Source: Limiplasma sp964504385 (GTDB taxonomy: Bacteria; Bacillota; Clostridia; Christensenellales; Aristaeellaceae). From it: 37,022 nucleotides of DNA. Of the stretch, positions 24,117 through 30,886 are shown piece after piece (the stretch's first letter is position 1; the number at the start of each line of letters is the position of its first letter). Where the stretch lies: NCBI GenBank assembly GCA_964504385.1, contig CAZDEF010000019.1:1-37022 (forward strand), written 5' to 3'. Both the position numbers and the translations under genes were made by a program. The notes under the pieces are model-generated. The model did not search any database, had not been told where the DNA came from, and saw nothing but the letters and a program-made list of their open reading frames with translations.

Positions 24117-24316
24117 TCAGACCGTCGAAAAAGCTCGCTAAAGCGATCTTTTCCGACGAGGGAAAGCGCCGTTTGCCTACTCGCCTTCGGCTCGCCGGGC
24201 GGCAAACGGCGTAAGGAATGTTTCCGCGTGAACGCGGAAACGGCCCGCCCGACCGGCAAAGCCGGTCGATACGATTCCCCTTGGAGGGCTGCGGCCCTCC
24301 AAACCTCCCATTCGTT
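24117..24316. repeat. multi-hairpin dispersed repeat, copy 1 (long form)
   Basis: This roughly 200-bp non-coding block is shared with 28404-28539. It carries five palindromes: AAAAG..CGCT/AGCG..CTTTT (24128-24152), GCCGTTTGCC with GGCAAACGGC (24168-24210), TTTCCGCG with CGCGGAAA (24221-24240), GACCGGC with GCCGGTC (24251-24267), and TTGGAGGGC with GCCCTCCAA (24281-24302). About 60 bp (around 24186-24245), holding one arm of the second palindrome and the third palindrome, are absent from copy 2. No open reading frame fits it. It fills most of the 347-bp gap between the kinase-like gene and deoC. Confidence 0.8.
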
Positions 24317-24330
24317 TTTTTGACAAGCTA

Positions 24331-24368
24331 AACCATCGTCCCAGTCTTTATTGGCCGGGACGATGGTT
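24331..24368 (-). terminator. hairpin terminator B, next to deoC
   Basis: AAACCATCGTCCC (24331-24343) pairs with GGGACGATGGTTT (24356-24368). It has A and T runs on both sides and works best as a bidirectional terminator. It lies 23 nt past the deoC stop codon. Confidence 0.8.
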
Positions 24369-24391
24369 TTTATTTGAGTTTGGTTTTGCCG

Positions 24392-25126
24392 TCAATAGCC
24401 GCCGCTCATGTCGGCCTCACCGGCGGGGGCTTCGGTCAGCTTGCCGCGGGCATAGCGGGCTTCCGCTTCTTGCATGATCTTTTCCGTGGCGGACACGCCG
24501 CAGCGGGTCGCGCCGATCTGGCGCGCAGCCAGCACAGTATCCAGATCACGGATGCCACCGGAGCCCTTCACCTGCACGCTGGCGGGCACAGCCGCGCGCA
24601 TCAGGCGCAGGTCAGACAGGGTGCAGCCGGCGCTGCCGTAGCCGGTGGAGGTCTTCACCCAGTCCGCGCCCACCTCGGCGGCCAGCTCGCAGGCGCGCTT
24701 CTTCTGCTCGTCGGTGAGGTAGCAGGTCTCGATGATGACCTTCACCTTGGCGCCGCGCGCATGCGCCACCTCCACGATCTGGCGGATCTCGCTCTGCACA
24801 TACGCTTCGTCACCGGCGATCATCTTGCCGATGTTGATGACCATGTCCAGTTCCACGCAGCCGTCGTCCAGCGCGGCCTTGGCTTCGGCCACCTTGATGG
24901 CAGTGGTGTGGTTGCCGTGCGGGAAGCCGATGACGGTGCACACCTTCACGTCGCTGCCCTTGAGCAGCTCGGCAACGAGCTTCATGTCGCCGGGACGGGC
25001 GCACACGCTGGCGGTGTCGTACTTCAGGGCGATCTCGCAGCCGCGGCGGATGTCCGCTTCGGTCAGGAAGGGCTGCAGGGTGCTGTGATCCAGCATTTTG
25101 GCAATGTCATGGGGCGTTAGGCTCAT
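24392..25126 (-). CDS. deoC: deoxyribose-phosphate aldolase
   Basis: This is a 244-residue class I aldolase that splits 2-deoxyribose-5-phosphate into acetaldehyde and glyceraldehyde-3-phosphate in deoxynucleoside breakdown. Family marks are the LDHSTLQPF start, CTVIGFPHGNHTTAIKVAEA, DMVINIGKMIAGD, VKVIIETCYLTDEQK and the Schiff-base lysine in VKTSTGYGSAG (Lys158). VKGSGGIRDLDT holds a second active-site lysine. The start at 25126 follows GGAGGAG; the longer form overlaps the upstream gene. It is the last gene in an operon behind three unfamiliar proteins, with which it has no evident metabolic link. Confidence 0.94.
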   Translation of the reverse strand: MSLTPHDIAKMLDHSTLQPFLTEADIRRGCEIALKYDTASVCARPGDMKLVAELLKGSDVKVCTVIGFPHGNHTTAIKVAEAKAALDDGCVELDMVINIGKMIAGDEAYVQSEIRQIVEVAHARGAKVKVIIETCYLTDEQKKRACELAAEVGADWVKTSTGYGSAGCTLSDLRLMRAAVPASVQVKGSGGIRDLDTVLAARQIGATRCGVSATEKIMQEAEARYARGKLTEAPAGEADMSGGY

Positions 25127-25143
25127 GGGGAAACTCCTCCTTT

Positions 25144-26796
25144 TCATTCTTCATCGTCTGTGGGGAATGCGGCCAGAAAATCCATTTGTTCATACCACTG
25201 GCCGTTGGAAGCCTGCTGACGGCGCGGCGGATCCGGCGGGGGAGGCGGCGCTTCGCGGGCGGGTTTTCGGTACAGTTCGGAAAGGCTGGCGGTGTGTGCA
25301 TGGGCGCGCATGGCAAAGCCGCTTTCGATGCATTTTTCGCGGTAAGGGTCGGTATCCATCACCGCGTCTCCGGCACGGCTGCCCGACAGTTTTTGCAGAT
25401 AGGCGATGTCCGCATCGTATCCGCTGCGCTGGGCGCAGGTAACGGGCGCATTGCGCACGAGGGCTTCCAGCCGCGCCACCTTGGCGTCCAGCACGTCTTT
25501 GGCGCGTCCGTAGGCGATGGAGCCGGGCTGCATCTGGTTGAGCGCGCTTTCGCGGCGGTACATCGCGTCGATCAGCCGCCCCTTGTGCTCCTGCCATTCA
25601 GCCAGCGCCCGCATGCGCAGCAGTTCTTCCTCAGCCACGCGCAAATTGACGCAGGTGATGGTGTGGCTTTCCGCCGTCAGCCGTCCCTTAGCCAGCAGAT
25701 CGGCGCTGTTCTTCAAAAACACCAGTTTGTTCAGCAGCCCCGCAGGGTTCATGCCGGTGCCGTAGGCGGGGTTGTTGAGCGCCTGCGCCACCATGGGGCG
25801 CAGGGTGCGGTCCACCACCGTGACCAGCCGCAGCCGGTTGGGGTAGCAGCCGCCGCGCGTGTCCGCATCCGTGGCGGGGGCCAGCTGAAACCCTTCGCAC
25901 AGGGCGCGCACATCCAGCGTGCGGCTTTTTTTGTCCAGATACTGCGCCGCGTCCTGCCACGGCAGCCACAGGTCGCTCTGAAAGGTGTCGCCCTCAAAGT
26001 ACAGCTGCGCAAGGCGCGCGGTCTGCCGGGTGACCGGTTCTTTCTCAAAAAAATCGCAGGCGTAGCGGTAGGGCACATACTGGGTGATCGGCTCGGCCTG
26101 CTTGCCCGCCTCGGTGAACAGCTCCAGCTGCGCCTGCTCGGGCTGGGTCAGCTCACGCACGATGGACAGATCCTGCATCGCGCGGGCCAGCGTCTTTTGC
26201 GCAATGGCCAGCGTGGTGAGCTGGTACAGGGCCAGATACTCCTCCTCAAAGCGCAGCGCGTCGTAGGGATCGCCCATTTTCAGCCGCTGCTCCAGATAGG
26301 CGGTGAAGTGTCTGCACCGCGCGGTGACGCCCAGCTCGCGCTCCGCATTGGCCAGCACGCCGCCGCCCAGCGGGTACAGGCTCTGCGGCACGGCCACGCC
26401 CTGATGCCCGCCGCCGATGAGGTGCAGGCACAGCTTTTCACCGGCAAAGGGCTGATACTGCGGGAACATCTTCACCCACGCTTCATCCACGGTGACGGGC
26501 CCGCCGGTGAAAACATCGTCCCGGAAGCAGCGCTGGCGGTTGAGCCCGGCATACAGCTCGGGGCATTCCGCGCTGAGCTGGCGGTGATAATCGTCCATAT
26601 CGCGCGAAAAGCCCGCGCGCCCCAGATAGGGCATGTTCACGATCAGTTCCAGCGGAAACACCGGCAGAAAGCTGCGGAACCGCTCCGGCACAGGCGGATC
26701 CGCCTGCGCAAAGGCGCGGCGCGCTCCTTCCCACAGGGCCGCTTCATCCAGACCGGCGTAGCTGATGACGCTTGTCTGACGGGTGGTAAGCCTCAC
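25144..26796 (-). CDS. unknown 550-residue protein with a decayed HNH-like core near the N terminus
   Basis: I do not recognise the full protein. It has no signal peptide or membrane helix. Residues about 55-160 read like the HNH nuclease domains of bacterial polymorphic toxins: LGRAGFSRDMDDYHRQL, then DEAWVKMFPQYQPFAGEKL, then LHLIGGGHQGVAVPQSL and YPLGGGVLANAERELG. In such domains I would expect HHIG, SLHP and HN; here these are HLIG, SLYP and AN, so metal-binding histidines appear lost. This comparison is from memory. Residues about 165-500 are mixed helical with no known motif; the C terminus is Pro-rich (PPPPPDPPRRQQ). It starts with GTG after GAAGGAGGG and lies in an operon with an immunity-like gene. 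Confidence 0.7.
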   Translation of the reverse strand: MRLTTRQTSVISYAGLDEAALWEGARRAFAQADPPVPERFRSFLPVFPLELIVNMPYLGRAGFSRDMDDYHRQLSAECPELYAGLNRQRCFRDDVFTGGPVTVDEAWVKMFPQYQPFAGEKLCLHLIGGGHQGVAVPQSLYPLGGGVLANAERELGVTARCRHFTAYLEQRLKMGDPYDALRFEEEYLALYQLTTLAIAQKTLARAMQDLSIVRELTQPEQAQLELFTEAGKQAEPITQYVPYRYACDFFEKEPVTRQTARLAQLYFEGDTFQSDLWLPWQDAAQYLDKKSRTLDVRALCEGFQLAPATDADTRGGCYPNRLRLVTVVDRTLRPMVAQALNNPAYGTGMNPAGLLNKLVFLKNSADLLAKGRLTAESHTITCVNLRVAEEELLRMRALAEWQEHKGRLIDAMYRRESALNQMQPGSIAYGRAKDVLDAKVARLEALVRNAPVTCAQRSGYDADIAYLQKLSGSRAGDAVMDTDPYREKCIESGFAMRAHAHTASLSELYRKPAREAPPPPPDPPRRQQASNGQWYEQMDFLAAFPTDDEE

Positions 26797-26823
26797 GAGT
26801 ATGCCCTCCTTCCGTCAAGGGGT

Positions 26824-27411
26824 TCAGATCTCGTAGACAAATTGCAGCTTGGGCAGCAGCCTGTCCAGCCCCAGCTTGAGCCCGAGGGGCGGCTCATCGC
26901 CCTCCGCGCGCAGAATGTACGCCTGTCCGTCCTCGGCGGCGATCATCAGCAGGATGGGTTCGCCCGCATCGCAGGTGGCGGCCATGCAGTAGCCCAGCGG
27001 CCACTGGGGATGCTCGCGCAGGTACAGCTGCGCCTCCTCCAGCGCCCGCGCGGGCGGCGCGGACAGCGCATTCTTGCGGGTCTCAAACACGCGGCCGTAC
27101 AGGAACCCCAGCGGCCCGTTGCCCGCCGCTACCGGTAGCCGGAAGCGGATCTCCAAAAACTGGCACATGGTGAGATAATCCAGAATGCTCTGATGAAACC
27201 CTTTGCCCGCCTTGCCGATGCGGGGCTGCCCCTTGGGCCATGCGATGGGCTGCCAGAACGCGCAGCCGGGGCGGGAGCAGCCGGGCAGCATCAGGTCGTC
27301 GTCGATGGGGGAGCGCAGATAGGTGACCGGGCGGCGGCCGGTCTGGCGGATGGCGGTCTGCTGGTAGCGCACCAGCGTATCGCGCAGGATGGGCGCAAGC
27401 GCCGTTTGCAT
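26824..27411 (-). CDS. unknown 195-residue protein resembling Syd/SUKH-fold immunity proteins
   Basis: This is a cytosolic protein without signal or membrane segments. Order of visible motifs: DDDLMLPGCSRPGC, AFWQPIAWPKG, FHQSILDYLTMCQFLEI, then a middle beta region, and PILLMIAAEDGQAYILRAEG followed by LDRLLPKLQFVYEI. The order FWQP, H-x2-I-x-DY, then DG-x-AYIL and a final LxxLLPxL helix recalls Syd and other SUKH-superfamily proteins, many of which are immunity proteins to nuclease toxins. This is a weak, memory-based match. AAAGGAGGG precedes the ATG. It is 27 nt upstream of the 550-residue gene and 21 nt downstream of the 134-residue gene. Confidence 0.65.
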   Translation of the reverse strand: MQTALAPILRDTLVRYQQTAIRQTGRRPVTYLRSPIDDDLMLPGCSRPGCAFWQPIAWPKGQPRIGKAGKGFHQSILDYLTMCQFLEIRFRLPVAAGNGPLGFLYGRVFETRKNALSAPPARALEEAQLYLREHPQWPLGYCMAATCDAGEPILLMIAAEDGQAYILRAEGDEPPLGLKLGLDRLLPKLQFVYEI

Positions 27412-27432
27412 AAACGGGTCCCTCCTTTGGTA

Positions 27433-27837
27433 TCAGCGCGCGGCATACAGGATGCGCGCTTCGGCACGGCCGGTGAACGGATCCGTGGAGATAAACAGTT
27501 CGCCAAACGGGCAGGATACATGCACGTTTTCCATGGTATCGGGGCAGGGGTCGGTCAGCTCCAGCCGGTCGAACAGAAAGGCGCGCTGCCGTTCCGCCTT
27601 GCGCATGGGCCGGCTGGCCACGGAGGAGATGCTGAGCGTCACGCTCTGCACCGCGCCGCCGGCCACGCTGCACACAGGCACCAGCCGCCCGCCGGCCACA
27701 GAGTGGCTCTCCAGCCGGATCACCGCATCCGTGCGGCCATCCAGCCGCTGCGCCACCTCGCCCATCGCCATGCCCGGCGCCAGCTTCAGGCCGTCCGAAA
27801 AGGTCAGTGCGCCCGTTTCTCTATTGAGCAGTGCCAT
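27433..27837 (-). CDS. unknown 134-residue protein, first gene of the accessory operon
   Basis: This is a small cytosolic protein starting MALLNRETGALTFSDGLKLAPGMAMGEV and ending GELFISTDPFTGRAEARILYAAR. The beginning (a short beta hairpin, then 'gl.l.pGm....v') and the end ('y-D-x-(R/T)-x-G-x-A-x-I-x-Y') recall small immunity-type proteins that I have seen beside SUKH genes, but no family can be named. The ATG at 27837 has GGAGAG at good spacing; a longer frame to 27930 lies over the promoter and is rejected. The promoter is at 27902-27930. Confidence 0.65.
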   Translation of the reverse strand: MALLNRETGALTFSDGLKLAPGMAMGEVAQRLDGRTDAVIRLESHSVAGGRLVPVCSVAGGAVQSVTLSISSVASRPMRKAERQRAFLFDRLELTDPCPDTMENVHVSCPFGELFISTDPFTGRAEARILYAAR

Positions 27838-27901
27838 GCAGGCTCTCCTTACATGAAGCAGTGGTAGGAATGCGAAAAATAGCGATACATCCCTATCATC
27901 C

Positions 27902-27930
27902 AGTCTATCATCGATGGCTGGGACTGTCAA
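27902..27930 (-). promoter_or_regulatory. promoter of the toxin/immunity-like operon and deoC
   Basis: Minus strand: TTGACA (27925-27930), a 17-nt spacer and TAGACT (27902-27907). Confidence 0.7.
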
Positions 27931-27960
27931 CTGCGGCAGGGGGATTTGGCGACGGGGACA

Positions 27961-27982
27961 TTCACAATTTGGCTATGAAAAC
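27961..27982. promoter_or_regulatory. 22-bp operator-like motif, copy 1
   Basis: This block matches the reverse complement of 32823-32844 at 21 of 22 positions. It holds a loose inverted repeat (TTCACA...TATGAA). Both copies lie in divergent intergenic regions just upstream of plus-strand promoters or genes. It may be a shared regulator site or remnant of a repeat. Confidence 0.4.
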
Positions 27983-27989
27983 ACCCGCC

Positions 27990-28018
27990 TTGCACCCAGC
28001 GCCGGACTTGTGTATAAT
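27990..28018 (+). promoter_or_regulatory. promoter of the 102-residue gene
   Basis: TTGCAC (27990-27995), a 17-nt spacer and TATAAT (28013-28018). Confidence 0.75.
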
Positions 28019-28056
28019 GAAAGCTGCATTGTCCAAGTTGAAGGGGAGGAACAGCC

Positions 28057-28365
28057 ATGAGCGAGACCAAGGGCCGTCTGTGGGTGCGGCTGATGAAGCG
28101 CCACCGTGTGGAGCGCGATGCGCTCATCGAGTGCGAACATGACGAGGCGGAGGAAGCCCTGCGCGAGCTGCTGCCCAAGCTGGATCTGAGCCAGCCCATG
28201 TGGCTGCCGCGCCATCATCAGGACTGGGCGGAGTACTCCCTCACGCGGTTCCGCCCTGAGCACTTTGTGGAGAGCGTGAACTTCGATTATATGGAGGTCA
28301 GCTTCATTTTTCCGGAGGACGAAAAAAAGCAGGGGCGCAAGCGCCATCTGCTGGAGGATGTATAA
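28057..28365 (+). CDS. unknown 102-residue conserved-type protein
   Basis: This is a charged cytosolic protein: GRLWVRLMKRHRVERDALIECEHDEAEEALRELLPKLDLSQPMWLPRHHQDWAEYSLTRF, then VESVNFDYMEVSFIFPED. It looks like a full small domain (helix-rich start, beta pair VNFDYMEVSFIF) and resembles small uncharacterised proteins of Clostridia, but I cannot name a family. The GC-rich coding bias, GGGGAGG before the ATG and a strong promoter show it is real. It is divergent from the toxin/immunity-like operon and is followed by a hairpin and repeat copy 2. Confidence 0.75.
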   Translation: MSETKGRLWVRLMKRHRVERDALIECEHDEAEEALRELLPKLDLSQPMWLPRHHQDWAEYSLTRFRPEHFVESVNFDYMEVSFIFPEDEKKQGRKRHLLEDV

Positions 28366-28371
28366 GAAAAC

Positions 28372-28403
28372 AGAGGGATGCGTCTTGCAGGGCGCATCCC
28401 TCT
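28372..28403 (-). terminator. hairpin terminator next to repeat copy 2
   Basis: AGAGGGATGCG (28372-28382) pairs with CGCATCCCTCT (28393-28403). On the minus strand it is followed by GTTTTCTT. As with copy 1, it stands at the outer end of the dispersed repeat, beyond the stop of the minus-strand gene. Confidence 0.75.
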
Positions 28404-28539
28404 GACCATCGAAAAAGCTCGCTAAAGCGATCTTTTCCGCCGAGGGAAGACAACGTTTGCCTACTCGCCCGCCCGACCGGCAAAGCCGGTCGATACGATC
28501 ACACTTGGAGGGCTGCGGCCCTCCAAACCTCCCACTCGC
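28404..28539. repeat. multi-hairpin dispersed repeat, copy 2 (short form)
   Basis: This 136-bp block is nearly the same as copy 1 at 24117-24316 outside a ~60-bp internal gap. It retains the AAAAG/CTTTT, GACCGGC/GCCGGTC and TTGGAGGGC/GCCCTCCAA palindromes. It ends directly at the patatin stop codon (28541-28543). It has the same orientation as copy 1. Confidence 0.8.
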
Positions 28540-28540
28540 T

Positions 28541-29386
28541 TTATCCTTTCAAAAAAGCCATCACCTGCCGCAGGTGCTTCTCACCGGCTGCGCGCCCTTG
28601 GTCGTAGGCCGCCTGCAGCTTGGCCGGGTCGCGCTCTGTGCGGCTTACGTCCAGCGCCGTCTCCGGGCGGATGACCAGCGCCTCGCCCTCCCGTTCGCGG
28701 CGGTCGATGTAGGCGCTGGTTTCGTTGTACACCTCGTGGCGCACGGCTAGCGCCTGCGCAATGCGGGGGTGGTCGTGCAGCAGCGGCTTCATCAGCGGCA
28801 GGGCGCGGGAAGGCTGCTTCACAAAGCCCTTCGGCTGGGTGAGGATCAGCACATTGCGCCGGTAGCCGATGCTTTCAAAATAGCGCACAGGCACCGAGTC
28901 CGCCACGCCGCCGTCCAGATACGCCCGCCCTTCGATCTCCACCGGGCGGCTGACCACCGGCATGGAGGCCGATGCCCGGAACCAGTCGCGCTCCACGCCG
29001 TCGGCACGGTCGCAGCGGCGGTAGACTGCCTGACCTGTGGCCGCATCCGTGCACACCACATAAAAGGGCATGGGATCTGCCGCATACGCCTCATAATCAA
29101 ACGGATCCAGCGCTACCGGCAAGGTCACATAGCAAAACTCCGCGCCGTACAGGTCGCCCGTTTTCAGCCACGACCGCACACTGCAATAGCGCCAGTCCCG
29201 GCAGTAGCGCAGATTGTAGCGCAGCGTGCGCCCGCGCTGGCCGCTCTTGTAGTTGCAGCCGAACACCGCGCCCGCTGATACGCCGATGGCGCCATCAAAG
29301 CGCAGATCATTTTCCATCCATACATCCAGCACGCCTGCGGTAAACAGGCCCCGCATCGCGCCGCCTTCCAGGATCAGTCCGGTCAT
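28541..29386 (-). CDS. patatin-like phospholipase
   Basis: This is a 281-residue patatin-family lipid acyl hydrolase, related to E. coli YjjU. The oxyanion Gly loop is LEGGAMRGLFTAGVLD (6-21), the nucleophile Ser37 is in GVSAGA, and the catalytic Asp158 is in YLDGGVADSVPV. There is no signal peptide, so the enzyme is cytosolic or at the inner face of the membrane. The start at 29386 has GAGGGGGGAT upstream; a start at 29422 would lie on the promoter. It shares an overlapping divergent promoter region with rarA. Confidence 0.93.
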   Translation of the reverse strand: MTGLILEGGAMRGLFTAGVLDVWMENDLRFDGAIGVSAGAVFGCNYKSGQRGRTLRYNLRYCRDWRYCSVRSWLKTGDLYGAEFCYVTLPVALDPFDYEAYAADPMPFYVVCTDAATGQAVYRRCDRADGVERDWFRASASMPVVSRPVEIEGRAYLDGGVADSVPVRYFESIGYRRNVLILTQPKGFVKQPSRALPLMKPLLHDHPRIAQALAVRHEVYNETSAYIDRREREGEALVIRPETALDVSRTERDPAKLQAAYDQGRAAGEKHLRQVMAFLKG

Positions 29387-29412
29387 CACTATCCCCCCTC
29401 CTGCATTTCCGG

Positions 29413-29442
29413 AGTATATCACATTTTTGGTTGTGTTTCCAA
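29413..29442 (-). promoter_or_regulatory. promoter of the patatin gene
   Basis: Minus strand: TTGGAA (29437-29442), an 18-nt spacer and TATACT (29413-29418). It overlaps the rarA promoter on the other strand. Confidence 0.65.
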
Positions 29443-29460
29443 CCCCGTTTGCGCTATACT
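29431..29460 (+). promoter_or_regulatory. promoter of rarA
   Basis: TTGTGT (29431-29436), an 18-nt spacer and TATACT (29455-29460). Its -35 is directly next to the patatin -35 on the opposite strand, so the polymerase sites overlap. Confidence 0.6.
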
Positions 29461-29489
29461 GGCATCACAGCAAAGGAGGCTATGCACCC

Positions 29490-30809
29490 ATGGAGCAGAT
29501 GAATCTGTTTGACGACCGTACCACAGCCGCGCCGCTGGCCAGCCGTCTGCGCCCCGAAACGCTGGAGGAATACGTGGGGCAGCAGCATCTGGTGGGCAAG
29601 GGCAAGCTGCTGCGCCAGCTCATCGAGCGCGATCAGATCTCCTCCATGATCTTCTGGGGCCCTCCCGGCGTGGGCAAGACCACGCTGGCGCGCATCATCG
29701 CCAAAAGCACGCAGGCCTCCTTCGTGGAGTTCAGCGCCGTCACCAGCGGCATCAAGGAGGTGCGCGAGGTGATGGCGCGCGCCGAGGAAAACCGCCGCAT
29801 GGGCATGCGCACCCTGCTGTTCACCGATGAGATCCACCGTTTCAACAAAGCGCAGCAGGACGCCTTCCTGCCCTATGTGGAGAAGGGCTCCATCATTCTG
29901 GTGGGCGCAACCACGGAAAACCCTTCTTTTGAGATCAACTCCGCCCTTCTGTCGCGCTGCAAGGTGTTCATCCTCAAGGCCCTGACCGAGGACGACCTGA
30001 CCCAGCTGCTCACGCATGCCATCCGCAGTCCCAAAGGGCTGGGCGATCTGCGCCTGCAGGCAGCGGAGGAACAGCTGCGCGCCATCGCCCGCTTTGCCAA
30101 CGGCGATGCGCGCACGGCGCTGAACACGCTGGAAATGGCCGTGTACAACGCCCACATGGACGAGGACGGCACGCTGCGGCTGACGGACGAGATCCTGTCC
30201 GAATGCATGAACCGCCGCTCGCTGCTGTACGACAAGCAGGGCGACGAGCACTATAACATCATCTCCGCCCTGCACAAGTCCATGCGCAATTCCGACCCGG
30301 ACGCGGCCATCTACTGGATGCTGCGCATGCTGGACGGCGGCGAGGATCCGCTCTACATCGCGCGCCGGCTGGTGCGCTTCGCCAGCGAGGATGTGGGCAT
30401 GGCGGATTCCAACGCGCTCAACGTGGCCGTGAACGCCTATCAGGCGTGCCACTTTCTGGGCGTGCCGGAGTGCGACGTACACCTCGCCCACGCCGTTACC
30501 TACCTTTCGCTGGCTCCCAAGTCCAACGCGCTGTATGTGGCCTGCACGCAGGCCAAGAAGGACATTCACGACAAGCCTGCCGAGCCCGTGCCCCTGCACA
30601 TCCGCAACGCGCCCACCCGGCTGATGAAGGAGGCCGGTTACGGCGAGGACTACCAGTACGCCCACGACACCCGGGAAAAGCTGACCCGCATGCAATGCCT
30701 GCCCGACAGCCTGAAGGATCGCCGCTATTACCTGCCCACCGATCAGGGGCGCGAGGAACGTGTGAAGGAACATCTGGAAGCGATCCTTGCATGGAAGAAG
30801 CAGTCCTGA
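29490..30809 (+). CDS. rarA: replication-associated recombination protein A
   Basis: This is a 439-residue AAA+ ATPase of the RarA/MgsA/WRNIP1 group, which acts at stalled replication forks. It starts MEQMNLFDDR, a likely clamp-binding type peptide, followed by the family box ASRLRPETLEEYVGQQHLVGKGKLL. Walker A is GPPGVGKT (57-64), and Walker B is LLFTDEIHRFNKAQQDAFLP. VGATTENPSFEINSALLSRCKVF is the sensor region. The C-terminal tetramerisation domain has SDPDAAIYWMLRMLDGGEDPLYIARRLVRFASEDVG. The ATG at 29490 has AAAGGAGG upstream; a longer open frame from 29253 crosses the promoter and is rejected. Confidence 0.95.
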   Translation: MEQMNLFDDRTTAAPLASRLRPETLEEYVGQQHLVGKGKLLRQLIERDQISSMIFWGPPGVGKTTLARIIAKSTQASFVEFSAVTSGIKEVREVMARAEENRRMGMRTLLFTDEIHRFNKAQQDAFLPYVEKGSIILVGATTENPSFEINSALLSRCKVFILKALTEDDLTQLLTHAIRSPKGLGDLRLQAAEEQLRAIARFANGDARTALNTLEMAVYNAHMDEDGTLRLTDEILSECMNRRSLLYDKQGDEHYNIISALHKSMRNSDPDAAIYWMLRMLDGGEDPLYIARRLVRFASEDVGMADSNALNVAVNAYQACHFLGVPECDVHLAHAVTYLSLAPKSNALYVACTQAKKDIHDKPAEPVPLHIRNAPTRLMKEAGYGEDYQYAHDTREKLTRMQCLPDSLKDRRYYLPTDQGREERVKEHLEAILAWKKQS

Positions 30810-30815
30810 AAACGC

Positions 30816-30854
30816 AAGCCAGCCATCGCTGCAAACGGCGATGGCTGGCTTTTC
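30816..30854 (+). terminator. bidirectional terminator between rarA and GH13 gene
   Basis: AAGCCAGCCATCGC (30816-30829) pairs with GCGATGGCTGGCTT (30838-30851), followed by TTC. It serves the convergent rarA (+) and GH13 (-) genes. Confidence 0.88.
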
Positions 30855-30886
30855 ATTTTCGTTCAAACATCCGCCGGGATCCCCGG

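Noticed and set aside
24117..24316. Structured RNA gene such as tRNA, 6S or riboswitch in the intergenic repeat
   Set aside because: No cloverleaf or known RNA class is recognised, and a second copy at 28404 in an unrelated context fits a dispersed repeat better.
29253..29489. N-terminal extension of RarA upstream of 29490
   Set aside because: It would cover the divergent promoters and the patatin start. Family members begin near MEQMNLF, and AAAGGAGG marks the ATG at 29490.
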